Shown: positions 8,494-21,375, counted from the first letter of the stretch. The stretch is DNA of 32,735 bases from Pelagibacterales bacterium SAG-MED43 (GCA_014653535.1 JACWEK010000007.1:1-32735); one strand, 5' to 3'. Made by a program: numbers and translations. The notes: generated by a model not told the origin, from the letters alone.

Positions 8494-9795
8494 ATGCTTT
8501 CAAATATAAAATTTAGAAAAATATTAAATGATCTTAAAAGACGTCCAGAGGATGCTGCTAAAGATTTAAAAATAAGCCTTAAAAAGATCAATAATATTCT
8601 TTCAAATAAATCTAAATTGGATTTCAAAACTATTTCTCAAGCAGTGAAAATCTGGCCAGTTAATTATGGAGATTTTTTTTCTTTTTATGATGATGCAAAA
8701 TCGGGCTTTAAAATAATGCGATCTAATGAATCTGAAAAATCTAAAAGAATTATGAATAGAGGTGGAAAACCTTATTATTTATATAAAGATACAATTATGA
8801 GCAAATTATCTCCATTTAGACCTGAACTGATTACTGAGTTAGCAATTGTAAATAATAACAAACCAAATAACTCAAATGTTAAATATAATAATGGCCATTT
8901 TCTCCACCAGTTTACTTATTTTATTGGTCCAGTAAATTTTTACTATATTGAAAATAACAAAAAAAAAGTTGCTAAAATGAATACTGGAGACTCAATGTAT
9001 ATAAGTCCTTATGTTTGCCATTCTTTTACTACAAGGAAAAATAAAAAAGGTATATTGGGAAAAATTTTAGCTTTAACTTATACAGATAAACTTGATAATG
9101 AAACATTAAATGAATTAACAGTCCTTGGTTTTAATATAGCTAAAAAATATAGAATTAATTTAAAAAATAAATATAATTCATTTTGGTCAAATTTAGAAAA
9201 TTTTTTTAAAAATTCATCTTTATCATTTAAAGAATTTAAAAGACAAACTTCTTTAGATTTAGATAAAATGAAAAAGAGAAGAAAAATACCTTCTGATAAA
9301 ATCATTAAAAAACTCTCTGTATTTTTAAATATAAATTATAGAGAATTTTTTCCGCCAAATAATACTGTTGAAGTAAAAGTTCAAAAATACTCTAAAAGTA
9401 AAAAATGGTATTATCCATCTATTAATAAAAAAGATTATTCTTTTAAAGAACTTACTAATATACCTCAGTTACCTTACTCAAGAGGTTATGAATTAACATT
9501 ACTAAATGATAAAAAGCATAAAAGTTATTTAGATGTCCCTTCGCATCAATATATTTATAATCTAGGCCCTTCTAAAGTAAACTTTATTATAAATTCTAAA
9601 AAAGGTATTCTTAATCCGTTAGACTCTATTTATATTAAGCCAAATAATAAACACTTGTTTTTTAAAAAAGGAAAACTATTAGTTTTAAGACTAGGAGGAA
9701 AAATTTCTGGAGATAGTCTTTATCAGTTGTCTATGATTTCAGAGAATAATTTAAAAAAAACAATTAATGATAATAGACCTTGGTTTAACAAATAG
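8494..9795 (+). CDS. mpnS: Probable methylphosphonate synthase (HTH-cupin 2-hydroxyethylphosphonate dioxygenase family)
   Basis: N-terminal HTH; cupin segment GHFLHQFTYFIGPVNFYYIENN...GDSMYISPYVCHSF containing His135-x3-Gln139 and His176; second cupin-like half (SHQYIYNLGPSKVNFII...LDSIYIKPNNKHLFF). Divergent from the pepM operon. Confidence 0.82.
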   Translation: MLSNIKFRKILNDLKRRPEDAAKDLKISLKKINNILSNKSKLDFKTISQAVKIWPVNYGDFFSFYDDAKSGFKIMRSNESEKSKRIMNRGGKPYYLYKDTIMSKLSPFRPELITELAIVNNNKPNNSNVKYNNGHFLHQFTYFIGPVNFYYIENNKKKVAKMNTGDSMYISPYVCHSFTTRKNKKGILGKILALTYTDKLDNETLNELTVLGFNIAKKYRINLKNKYNSFWSNLENFFKNSSLSFKEFKRQTSLDLDKMKKRRKIPSDKIIKKLSVFLNINYREFFPPNNTVEVKVQKYSKSKKWYYPSINKKDYSFKELTNIPQLPYSRGYELTLLNDKKHKSYLDVPSHQYIYNLGPSKVNFIINSKKGILNPLDSIYIKPNNKHLFFKKGKLLVLRLGGKISGDSLYQLSMISENNLKKTINDNRPWFNK

Positions 9796-9797
9796 TT

Positions 9798-10463
9798 TTA
9801 ACGATTTTTATTTGTTAGTTTACACCACAAGTTATACAAAGTTTTTAAAATTAAATTCTTAAACTTATTATATAAATATAAATAATTAACTTTAAAATCT
9901 TTATTGAAATAAGTTTTTTTATCACTGCTTCTCAAAGGTTTTTTCCAATTACCGTAAGCATGTGTAAGATATTCCTCTGTATTATACGGGCAATTAAACT
10001 CACGTCCGAAAAAACTTATTTGAGAAAATTTATTCAAAAATTTAGATGGAACAATGAATTCTTTTCTCCAATAATGATCATTTATTTTTGAATAGTTCCA
10101 TCCAAAAATTGTATACCCTGTGACATTTTCAGGATATTTACCTATAAAGTCAATTTTAACGTCTTTCGTCTTTCTAACAATATTCTTTACTTTAAAGTCA
10201 TTTTTTTTCAAACTATTCACAACATCATCAATATGTGGGACAAATTTCTCTGAAAAAACACTTATTTCTATATCCCAGTCCCACGGGATAAAATCCTGAT
10301 TTCTAACTGCTCCAAGTAAAATCCCTGTTTGTAAGAAATATTGTATTTTTAAATCATCTAAAATTTTACAAATTTTTAAAAATTCATATTTTCTAACTGA
10401 TAATTCTTGACTAGTTCTGTCTCTAACCTTGTCATAATTTTTACTACTTTTATCTTCTGACAT
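9798..10463 (-). CDS. LicD-like phosphotransferase / nucleotidyltransferase-fold protein
   Basis: LDDLKIQYFLQTGILLGAVRNQDFIPWDWDIEISVF resembles the LicD/fukutin nucleotidyltransferase core. Confidence 0.7.
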   Translation of the reverse strand: MSEDKSSKNYDKVRDRTSQELSVRKYEFLKICKILDDLKIQYFLQTGILLGAVRNQDFIPWDWDIEISVFSEKFVPHIDDVVNSLKKNDFKVKNIVRKTKDVKIDFIGKYPENVTGYTIFGWNYSKINDHYWRKEFIVPSKFLNKFSQISFFGREFNCPYNTEEYLTHAYGNWKKPLRSSDKKTYFNKDFKVNYLYLYNKFKNLILKTLYNLWCKLTNKNR

Positions 10464-10563
10464 AAATATGTATTGAATTCTTCATAATATAACTATTTAA
10501 TATAAAAAACATTATCAAATTTTCAATTTTTGTATAAATATAAAGAATCTGGATTATTTAAAA

Positions 10564-11487
10564 ATGAATGATTTGATATATAAAATCAAAAGCAGACTAT
10601 ATAGATACTCAAAAGAAGGAAAAAAATATAAAAGACCCTCTTATAGTGAACTAATAAAATTTAAGAATTTTCAAAGAACAAACGATAATAATCTTGCTCT
10701 TTCTTTTGGAGCCGGACGGTGTGGTCAAAATTGGTTTGCAAAGATATTTAATAGTCATAATAATTGGGTTGGATCTGGTGAACGCTTTCCTGACCATGAG
10801 GCTTTTTATAGATATATAACTTATTATAATCTACCTGTTAACAAAGATGGATTTTATAGATTAATGGATTTAGCCATAAAAAGAGATATGGCTCTTTATC
10901 AAAATAGTTTAATAGCTTGTCCATATCTCTCATTTGGAATTCAAGAATTAATTGAAAAACTTCACCCAAATTATATTTTTTTTAATCTTAGAAATCCAGT
11001 TAGTTCAATTGAGTCATTTTATAAAAAAGGTTGGTATCTTTACTCTGATGATAATAAAAATTTACAAAGCCCGCTTATAGATATTACTAATAATCAAACA
11101 AGATCATTTTCTAGAATAGTTCCTAGAGGAACAGATTTTGAAAAATGGAAAGAACTTAGTAGGATAGGTAAAATTGCTTTTTTTTGGGCAACAATTAACA
11201 GAGCAATATATGATGAATTTCAAAAAGTGAATAATATTACCAAATATTATATAAAATTAGAAGATATTAATCAGAATTATACATTATATGAAAACTTAGT
11301 TAAAAAATTTGGTCTTAAAGAAAAATTAAAAAAAAATGAATTTCTAAATATTATTAATAAAGCTCCAAATAAAGGTCCTGAAAAAAAATATGTTTATAAA
11401 GATTGGACTGATTTGGAAAAAAAAGAATTTACAAAAACTATAGATGAAATTTTTCCATATTATGAATCGATTGAAACAAATATTTAA
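10564..11487 (+). CDS. P-loop sulfotransferase-like protein
   Basis: 5'-PSB-like LSFGAGRCGQNWFAKIFNSH and 3'-PB-like FFNLRNPVSSIESFYKKGW typical of the PAPS sulfotransferase fold. Confidence 0.65.
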   Translation: MNDLIYKIKSRLYRYSKEGKKYKRPSYSELIKFKNFQRTNDNNLALSFGAGRCGQNWFAKIFNSHNNWVGSGERFPDHEAFYRYITYYNLPVNKDGFYRLMDLAIKRDMALYQNSLIACPYLSFGIQELIEKLHPNYIFFNLRNPVSSIESFYKKGWYLYSDDNKNLQSPLIDITNNQTRSFSRIVPRGTDFEKWKELSRIGKIAFFWATINRAIYDEFQKVNNITKYYIKLEDINQNYTLYENLVKKFGLKEKLKKNEFLNIINKAPNKGPEKKYVYKDWTDLEKKEFTKTIDEIFPYYESIETNI

Positions 11488-11491
11488 ATTT

Positions 11492-11516
11492 TTACAATAG
11501 ATATTATCTATTGTAA
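11492..11516. terminator. Bidirectional terminator-like hairpin between convergent genes
   Basis: Perfect 11-bp stem TTACAATAGAT-ATT-ATCTATTGTAA with A/T flanks between the sulfotransferase and manC stop codons. Confidence 0.6.
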
Positions 11517-11550
11517 TTTCATTAAATTGTTAAAGTTTTTTATATTAAAT

Positions 11551-12756
11551 CTATACTCTTTTATAAACATCTTTATATCTTACAATATCAGTTTCCTTAA
11601 GAATTGATCCAATTTGAGCTTCCATAATTCTGACAGGCTTTTTTCCAAAATTTTGAATTCTATGAATAGCTTTCATTGGAATAAAAATATGATCATTAGG
11701 TTTCTTAATAAAATTTTTGTTATTTAATATTATATTAGGATTACCTTTGGTCACTAACCAGTGTTCTGATCTAAAAAAATGTTTTTGTAAACTTAATATA
11801 CCTTTAGGTTTAATAAATAATTCTTTAATCAAAAATTCTTTACCTTGAAAAAGATTGGTATATCTACCCCACGGTTTTTGATAAATATTCTTTTTTTTAA
11901 TATATTTCTTTTTATTTTTGTCATACATTTTTAATATTTCTTTCCAACTACCAAGGTCTGACCAGGATATTTTAAGTTTAATAGCATTAATTTTTTTTGT
12001 TTTTTCTAATATTGCCTTATCAAATGATTTTTCTGTTGTTTTGATAAAAAATTTTTTATTTAAGTAATATGTATTAGATTTAAACCTAGCTTTATTTACA
12101 GCTTTGAGACAATTTTTGTAGGTATTAGGCTGATATTTTTTGAAATTATGTATTACAGAATCTTTTCTAAGATAGAATATTCCTGAATTCCAATAACCTT
12201 TTTGATTTATAATCTTTTTTGCAATAATTTCTTTAGGTTTCTCGAAAAATTTGATCACTTTGTTTATATTTTTTTTTATTTTTTTTGACAAAAAATAACC
12301 ATACTCACTTGAGAGAGATGTTGGTTTAACTCCAAAAATAAATATATTTTTGTCGTCTAAGTTAGATCTATTTTTAATAATAGCTTTTTTAAATAAACTT
12401 ATATTTTCTATCAAGTGGTCTGCTGAAAAAAAAACTAATGGCTGATTCATTGAAATATCATTTATTAAAGTAGTACTTAATATTGCAGAAGCGGTATTCC
12501 TTTTTATAGGCTCCAAAACTATCTTAAAATTCTTAATTTTTGCTTTTTTTAGATGTTGTCTAACTTCTTTTAAATATATTCTATTTGTACTAATAATTGG
12601 GTCATCAAAAATATTTGATTTAACTCTATTTAAAGTTTTACCTAATAATGTCCAATTACCAAAATCAATAAATTGTTTTGCTTGATAATTTTTAGTATGT
12701 GTCCAAAGTCTTGAGCCAGCTCCCCCACATAAAATAACAGGCTTAATTTTCATCAA
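11551..12756 (-). CDS. manC: Mannose-1-phosphate guanylyltransferase / mannose-6-phosphate isomerase type
   Basis: [25 protein letters not shown]-terminus; [15 protein letters not shown]-terminal cupin KPWGRYTNL...[13 protein letters not shown]...[11 protein letters not shown]. Confidence 0.88.
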   Translation of the reverse strand: MMKIKPVILCGGAGSRLWTHTKNYQAKQFIDFGNWTLLGKTLNRVKSNIFDDPIISTNRIYLKEVRQHLKKAKIKNFKIVLEPIKRNTASAILSTTLINDISMNQPLVFFSADHLIENISLFKKAIIKNRSNLDDKNIFIFGVKPTSLSSEYGYFLSKKIKKNINKVIKFFEKPKEIIAKKIINQKGYWNSGIFYLRKDSVIHNFKKYQPNTYKNCLKAVNKARFKSNTYYLNKKFFIKTTEKSFDKAILEKTKKINAIKLKISWSDLGSWKEILKMYDKNKKKYIKKKNIYQKPWGRYTNLFQGKEFLIKELFIKPKGILSLQKHFFRSEHWLVTKGNPNIILNNKNFIKKPNDHIFIPMKAIHRIQNFGKKPVRIMEAQIGSILKETDIVRYKDVYKRV

Positions 12757-14470
12757 ATATTAGAATAATCTTTAACTTCTTTTTTCTTTCCTGGATGAGT
12801 TGGTGCTCCTAGATATGCAGGTCCAACTGTCTGCGCATATTTCCATAATGTTCCTGATCCAAATTCAGATTTTCTAGCCTTCCATTTTTTTCTTCTTGAA
12901 GCTAATTGTGCCCTAGTTAATCTAACATTAATTGTTCCTTTCTTAGCATCAATATCTATAACATCTCCATTACGTAAAAGAGCGATAGGTCCACCTAAAG
13001 CTGCCTCTGGGCCTACATGACCAACACAAAACCCTCTAGTTGCACCAGAGAATCTTCCATCCGTTATCAGAGCAACTTTCTCTCCTTTTCCCTGACCGTA
13101 AATTGCACCTGTTGTTGAAAGCATTTCTCTCATCCCTGGTCCTCCTACTGGCCCTTCGTATCTAATAATGATTACATCTCCATCTTTATATTTTCTACTT
13201 TGAACTGCTTTCATTGCGCTTTCCTCATTATCAAAACATCTTGCTCTTCCTGTAAACTGTAATTTTTTCAGTCCAGCGATTTTAACAATTCCTCCCTCAG
13301 GAGCTAAGTTACCTTTCAATCCTACAACACCCCCATCAGGTGATAATGGTCTGTTGTAAGCTCTTAAAACTTTTTGTTTTGGATTAAATCTTATCCCTTT
13401 TAAATTTTCTTTCATTGTTTTTCCTGTAACCGTCATACAGTCTCCATGAATATAACCACCATCATAAAGAGTTTTTAAAAGCATGGGAACACCTCCTGCT
13501 AACCACATATCTTTTGCAACATATTTTCCACCTGGTTTTAAATCTGCTAGATACGGAGTTCTTTTAAATATTTTTGCTACATCCATTAAATCAAATTTAA
13601 TTCCAGCTTCATTTGCTATGGCAGGTAAATGTAAAGCAGCATTAGTCGAACCACCAGTTGCAGCTACTATCGTTGCAGCATTTTCTAAAGATTTTCTTGT
13701 TACTATATCTCTTGGTTTAATCTTTTTTGCTAATAATTCCATTACCATTCTGCCACTTGCTTTTGCATACTTATCTCTTTCTTCATAAGGAGCAGGAGTT
13801 CCTGCTGAATAAGGTAATGCTAATCCAATAGCTTCTGATACACAGGCCATTGTATTTGCAGTAAATTGACCACCACAAGCACCTGCGCTTGGACATGCAA
13901 CTAATTCTAATTTTCTTAATTCTTTTGCTGACATTTGCCCTGATGAATGTTTTCCAACGGCTTCAAAAACATCTACAACAGTTACATCTTTACCTTTATA
14001 TCTTCCTGGTAGTATTGAACCTCCATAAATAAAAACACTTGGAACATTTAGTCGAACCATAGACATCATTAATCCTGGTAAAGATTTATCACAACCTGCA
14101 ATACCTACTAAAGCATCATAACAATGACCTCTAACAGTAAGTTCTGCAGAATCTGCAATTACTTCTCTAGAGATTAATGAAGATTTCATTCCTTCATGGC
14201 CCATTGCAATACCGTCAGTAACAGTAATTGTACAAAATTCTCTTGGTGTACCACCAAAAGCTCTAACACCCTTCTTTACCGATTGTGCTTGTCTCATTAA
14301 TGCAATATTACATGGAGCTGCCTCATTCCATGTTGATACAACACCTATAAAGGGTTTTGAGACATCTTTCTCAGTTTCACCCATTGCATAATAAAATGAT
14401 CTATGCGGAGCTCTATCTGCACCTAAAGACGTGTGTCTACTGGGTAATTTCCTCTTATTAAACTTCCGCA

Positions 14471-14471
<1 letters not shown>
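12753..14471 (-). CDS. ilvD: Dihydroxy-acid dehydratase
   Basis: [61 protein letters not shown]. Confidence 0.95.
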
Positions 14472-17098
<2,627 letters not shown>

Positions 17099-17220
17099 GG
17101 GTGTATTAAGTTTATAATTTAATAATCTAAATTAACAATAATCAAATTTGATAGTTATTTAATAGACTATTTATAAATATTTTATATAAAACTGCTTATA
17201 GCTATTTTACTAAAACACAG

Positions 17221-17294
17221 GGCAACGTGGCGGAATGGTTACGCAGAGGATTGCAAATCCTTGTATCCCGGTTCGATTCCGGGCGTTGCCTCCA
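17221..17294 (+). tRNA. tRNA-Cys (GCA)
   Basis: GGCAACG...CGTTGCC acceptor stem, TTGCAAA anticodon loop, GGTTCGATTCC T-arm, U discriminator, encoded CCA. Confidence 0.96.
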
Positions 17295-17344
17295 AAAAAA
17301 TTGTTGTTTTAGTTATAAAAAAAAGTAAGTTGAATTTTTTATAT

Positions 17345-17420
17345 TCCTCGGTAGCTCAGTTGGTAGAGCAGTTGACTGTTAATCAATTGGTCGCAGGTTC
17401 GAGTCCTGCCCGGGGAGCCA
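17345..17420 (+). tRNA. tRNA-Asn (GTT)
   Basis: TCCTCGG...CCGGGGA acceptor stem, anticodon loop CTGTTAA, GGTTCGAGTCC T-arm, G discriminator, CCA. Confidence 0.96.
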
Positions 17421-17430
17421 AAAATTTTAT

Positions 17431-17802
17431 CTATCCAACTTTTGATATTGCATTATTTGTAAGCTCCAATGATTTATTAAACTTCAATTTTTGATCTGAA
17501 TTTAGCTCTGAATACAATTTTACTAAAAAATTATAATTAACATTCATATGACCTTCGCGAGACTTTTCCAAGTTAATCAAATATTCTGAAAAATCTTCAA
17601 AGAAATAATTAATAGGAACTTTTAAGTAATTCGATAATTGTAGTAATCTAATTGAACTTACTCCATTAGTGCCTTTTTCATATTTCTGTATTTGTTGGAA
17701 AGTGACGTTAATTGCTTTTGCAACTTTAGTTTGAGTTAAACCTAGAGCTAATCTTCTAAGCTTTAGTTTGTTGCCTAGGTGTTTGTTAAAATTATCTTCC
17801 AT
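17431..17802 (-). CDS. XRE/Cro-CI family HTH transcriptional regulator
   Basis: LRRLALGLTQTKVAKAINVTFQQIQKYEKGTNGVSSIRLLQLSNYLKVPINYFF. Confidence 0.88.
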   Translation of the reverse strand: MEDNFNKHLGNKLKLRRLALGLTQTKVAKAINVTFQQIQKYEKGTNGVSSIRLLQLSNYLKVPINYFFEDFSEYLINLEKSREGHMNVNYNFLVKLYSELNSDQKLKFNKSLELTNNAISKVG

Positions 17803-17966
17803 TAAGACCCCTCTTAAATTTTATTATAAAATGTATTCAACTAGTTTTTGCTACCTACTGCAACTATATTTTTATTATTTTTTAAAGGAAAAACCAACTA
17901 TTATGAAAATATGTCAAGCGTTACTTAAGCTATTATTTAAAAAAAATTTGTTGATATTTGTAATGA

Positions 17967-18701
17967 TTATAGTATTTGGCTTAGAAAAAGTTTAGTTCTG
18001 TCGCTCTTAGGGTTGGCAAAAAATTCTTTAGTATCGGCCTTTTCAACTATCATCCCCTCATCCATAAATATCATTTGATCTGCTACTTCCTTAGCAAAAC
18101 CCATTTCATGGGTAACCACTATCATAGTCATTCCTTGTTTAGCTAAATTGACCATCACATCAAGAACTTCTTTGATCATCTCGGGATCTAAGGCTGAAGT
18201 AGGTTCATCAAAAAGCATTATTTTTGGTTTCATGCATAAGGCTCTAGCTATTGCTACCCTTTGCTGTTGGCCTCCAGATAGCTGACCTGGATATTTTTGT
18301 GCTTGATCTAGTATTTGAACTCTTTCTAAATGTTCTAAGGCTAATTCCTCTGCTTTTTTTTTGGGCATTTTTTTTACCCATATAGGTGCCAATGTACAAT
18401 TATCTAAGATTGACAAATGTGGAAATAAATTAAACTGTTGAAAAACCATTCCAACTTCTGCTCTTATTTGTTCTATATTTTTTGTATCCTCTGTAAGAGT
18501 ATTTCCATCAACTATTATGTCCCCTTCTTGATGTTCTTCAAGTCTATTAATGCATCTTATTAATGTAGATTTACCCGAACCAGAGGGACCACAAACAACA
18601 ATTTTTTGTTTTGGCTTAACTTCTAAATTAATTTCTTTTAAAACTTGGAAATCTCCAAACCATTTGTTAACATTATTTATTTGAATTATATTGTCTGACA
18701 T
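17967..18701 (-). CDS. aapP: General L-amino acid ABC transporter ATP-binding protein
   Basis: Walker [10 protein letters not shown], signature [15 protein letters not shown], Walker [15 protein letters not shown]; last gene in the aapJQMP order. Confidence 0.92.
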   Translation of the reverse strand: MSDNIIQINNVNKWFGDFQVLKEINLEVKPKQKIVVCGPSGSGKSTLIRCINRLEEHQEGDIIVDGNTLTEDTKNIEQIRAEVGMVFQQFNLFPHLSILDNCTLAPIWVKKMPKKKAEELALEHLERVQILDQAQKYPGQLSGGQQQRVAIARALCMKPKIMLFDEPTSALDPEMIKEVLDVMVNLAKQGMTMIVVTHEMGFAKEVADQMIFMDEGMIVEKADTKEFFANPKSDRTKLFLSQIL

Positions 18702-18707
18702 TATTTT

Positions 18708-20153
18708 TTATCGGTCTGTTTTGTATTTTTCTTCTAAGTTATAACTATATTTACTCATTGCGTAACAAATAATCCAGAAAATTATTGCTGCAAATACATA
18801 GCCTTCCATTGCAAATCCTAACCATTCAGGATTGGTTTTAGCTAAATTGAGCATTCCTACTATTTCTAGCAAACCAACTACAAAAATTAATGGAGTATCT
18901 TTAACTAAAGCTAAAAATGTATTAGCAATTCCTGGTATAACTAATTTTAAAGCTTGAGGTAAAATTACAAATATATGCATTCTCCAATATCCCATTCCTA
19001 ATGATTTTGCAGCTTCATATTGACCCCTAGGAAGAGCTTGTAACCCTCCTCTTATAACTTCAGCAACATATGCTGCTTCAAATAATGAAATAGCTATGAT
19101 GCATCTTACTAATTTATCTATAAAAAAATCAGCTGGTAAAAACATTGGAAACATCACAGCAGACATAAACAATACGGTAATTAAAGGAACACCTCTCCAA
19201 AATTCAATGAAACCAATTGATATATATCTTATTAAAGGAAATCCTGATCTTCTACCAAGTGCAAAAGCCATACCTATTGGAAAACAAAAAATTAAACAGA
19301 AAAAAGAAATTATGAATGTGAGAGACAATCCGCCCCAAGCACCAGTTTCTACCCAATTTAATCCATCTAATTTGCCTAATTCAATTAACTCTTCATAAAA
19401 AATGAAATATTTTAATAATACATAAAGAGCAAACGGAACAATTAAGAAATAATAAAACTTAAATTTATTAGGAACAAAAAAACCAATTATAATAGATAAA
19501 ATTGCTGCAATTATTCCATACGAAAAATCAAAAAATACTGGACCTCCTGAAATAAAGAAAAAGATAAATAAGAATGCGATAAATGGATAAATAACGACAT
19601 AATAAAGTGTTAAGTATTTTTTAAATCTATCAGTTGCAAAATAGCCAACAGAACCAAGTAAAGCTAAAGCTATAAATGATAAATTAATTCTCCATTGCTC
19701 TCCATTAGGATACATTCCATACATAAATCTTCTCATCCAAACTTTTATATAAGTCCAACAAGCACCTGAACCAGTGCAAACATCTTTTGAGTCGCCCGCA
19801 AAACTAGCATCAATAAAAAACCAACTTAATATTGGTGGAATTGATTTAAGGATAATAAATATAATTAATAATGATAATACAGCGTTAAAATTATTTGTGT
19901 TTATATGTTTATTTAATAAATCTAATTGCTTAATGCCACTAAGTTCAATTCTTATAAAGTAAAGCCCAATAAAACCAAGTATTAATGGTAATAAAAAACT
20001 TAAAAAACTAGGTAAAAAACCTGTAATATTTAAACTAAAAAACGAGTTTAAAAGAACATCTAAAAAACTAACAAAAAATAAAAAAGAACCTAAATATAAA
20101 AAAGTATAAAGATTTGACTTGTCAGGTTTTAAAAAATTAATTTTAGACATCAT
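18708..20153 (-). CDS. aapM: General L-amino acid ABC transporter permease
   Basis: EAAYVAEVIRGGLQALPRGQYEAAKSLGMGYW permease EAA loop; position in the operon. Confidence 0.9.
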   Translation of the reverse strand: MMSKINFLKPDKSNLYTFLYLGSFLFFVSFLDVLLNSFFSLNITGFLPSFLSFLLPLILGFIGLYFIRIELSGIKQLDLLNKHINTNNFNAVLSLLIIFIILKSIPPILSWFFIDASFAGDSKDVCTGSGACWTYIKVWMRRFMYGMYPNGEQWRINLSFIALALLGSVGYFATDRFKKYLTLYYVVIYPFIAFLFIFFFISGGPVFFDFSYGIIAAILSIIIGFFVPNKFKFYYFLIVPFALYVLLKYFIFYEELIELGKLDGLNWVETGAWGGLSLTFIISFFCLIFCFPIGMAFALGRRSGFPLIRYISIGFIEFWRGVPLITVLFMSAVMFPMFLPADFFIDKLVRCIIAISLFEAAYVAEVIRGGLQALPRGQYEAAKSLGMGYWRMHIFVILPQALKLVIPGIANTFLALVKDTPLIFVVGLLEIVGMLNLAKTNPEWLGFAMEGYVFAAIIFWIICYAMSKYSYNLEEKYKTDR

Positions 20154-21301
20154 TTTTCCTGTATTGCTATTTTTTTATTATACCAGTTCATAAATAATGA
20201 AATTGAAATGCTTAATGATAAATAAGTAAACATTGTAATAGATACGATCTCAATAGCCTTACCTGTTTGCATTAAGGCTGTACCTGCAAAAACTAATACT
20301 AAATCAGGATAAGCTATCGCTGCAGCTAAAGAGGAATTTTTTGTCAGATTTAGATACTGGTTGGTTGTAGGTGGTATTATTATTCTTAGAGCTTGTGGCA
20401 TTATTACAAGTTTAAGTACTTGATTTGGTGTTAGACCAATTGATGCCGCTGCCTCTTTTTGACCTTTTCCAACACCTTGGATTCCTGCTCTAACACATTC
20501 TGCTATAAAAGTTGCTGTGTATAATGACAAAGATAATGCTAAAGCAATCAACTCAGGTGGTAAACTTACACCTCCCTCATAGATAAAAGATGTGGTTGCC
20601 AGTTGTTTTAAAACAGGAATTTCAAATTCTAGTCTTACTCCACCAATTAAAAAACTTAATAAAGGTAAAATTAATAACAAACCTATTGATATTAATAAAA
20701 CTGGGATTTGTTTACCCTGGTTTTCTTGTAATTTTTTGGCCTGGTAACGAATAACAATTATTGTAATAATCGCTGCAACTATTGAATAAAAGAAAATATT
20801 AAAATTTTGCCAAATAAAAGCTGGAACAAATAACCCCTTAATTGTTAAGAAAGAAATACCAAACATTGGTTCAGCATCTTGAGGCAGTGGCAAAGCTCTT
20901 AAAGCAGCAAAATACCAAAAAAATATTTGTAAAAGTAATGGAATATTTCTAAAAAATTCCACATAAAAGGCGGCAAATTTATTAATTAGATAGTTAGGAG
21001 ACAATCTTGCTATACCAACTATTACACCAAGTATGGTTGCAAGAATAATTCCAATAACAGAAACAAGTATTGTATTTAATAGTCCTACTAAATAAGCTCT
21101 AAAATAAGAATGAGATCCATCATATTCAATTAAAGAAAATTGAACATCAAAGGAGGATTCTTGAGATAAAAATCCGTAACCAAAATCAATACCTCTATTT
21201 TCCATATTGACTTGGGCATTATATGTAAAAAAGCCAAAAACTAGAACAACTACTAAAACTGTAATTAATTGAGGACCTATATCTTTAAGTTTAAAATTCA
21301 C
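20150..21301 (-). CDS. aapQ: General L-amino acid ABC transporter permease
   Basis: YTATFIAECVRAGIQGVGKGQKEAAASIGLTPNQ EAA loop; overlaps aapM start. Confidence 0.9.
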   Translation of the reverse strand: MNFKLKDIGPQLITVLVVVLVFGFFTYNAQVNMENRGIDFGYGFLSQESSFDVQFSLIEYDGSHSYFRAYLVGLLNTILVSVIGIILATILGVIVGIARLSPNYLINKFAAFYVEFFRNIPLLLQIFFWYFAALRALPLPQDAEPMFGISFLTIKGLFVPAFIWQNFNIFFYSIVAAIITIIVIRYQAKKLQENQGKQIPVLLISIGLLLILPLLSFLIGGVRLEFEIPVLKQLATTSFIYEGGVSLPPELIALALSLSLYTATFIAECVRAGIQGVGKGQKEAAASIGLTPNQVLKLVIMPQALRIIIPPTTNQYLNLTKNSSLAAAIAYPDLVLVFAGTALMQTGKAIEIVSITMFTYLSLSISISLFMNWYNKKIAIQEK

Positions 21302-21329
21302 TGTAGGGACAATATATGAGTTTATAAAA

Positions 21330-21357
21330 AAAAGGGCTAGAAAAATCTAGCCCTTTT
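21330..21357 (-). terminator. Intra-operon stem-loop between aapJ and aapQ
   Basis: Perfect 11-bp stem AAAAGGGCTAG-AAAAAT-CTAGCCCTTTT. Confidence 0.75.
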
Positions 21358-21375
21358 AATTAATTTTAACTTAAA

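Noticed and set aside
9787-9816. AACAAATA...TATTTGTT inverted repeat at the mpnS/LicD convergent stops
   Set aside because: 8-bp A/T-only stem with a 14-nt loop; plausible terminator but easily due to chance.
13483-13788. Plus-strand 101-aa ORF
   Set aside because: Antisense to conserved ilvD; no independent domain or ribosome-binding signal.
17261-17494. Plus-strand 77-aa ORF
   Set aside because: Runs through the tRNA-Cys and tRNA-Asn genes; the peptide is an artefact of tRNA sequence.
19096-19398. Plus-strand ORFs in the aap operon (19096-19398, 19774-19962, 21587-21784, 22085-22273, 22307-22495)
   Set aside because: Antisense shadows of aapM and aapJ without recognisable domains.
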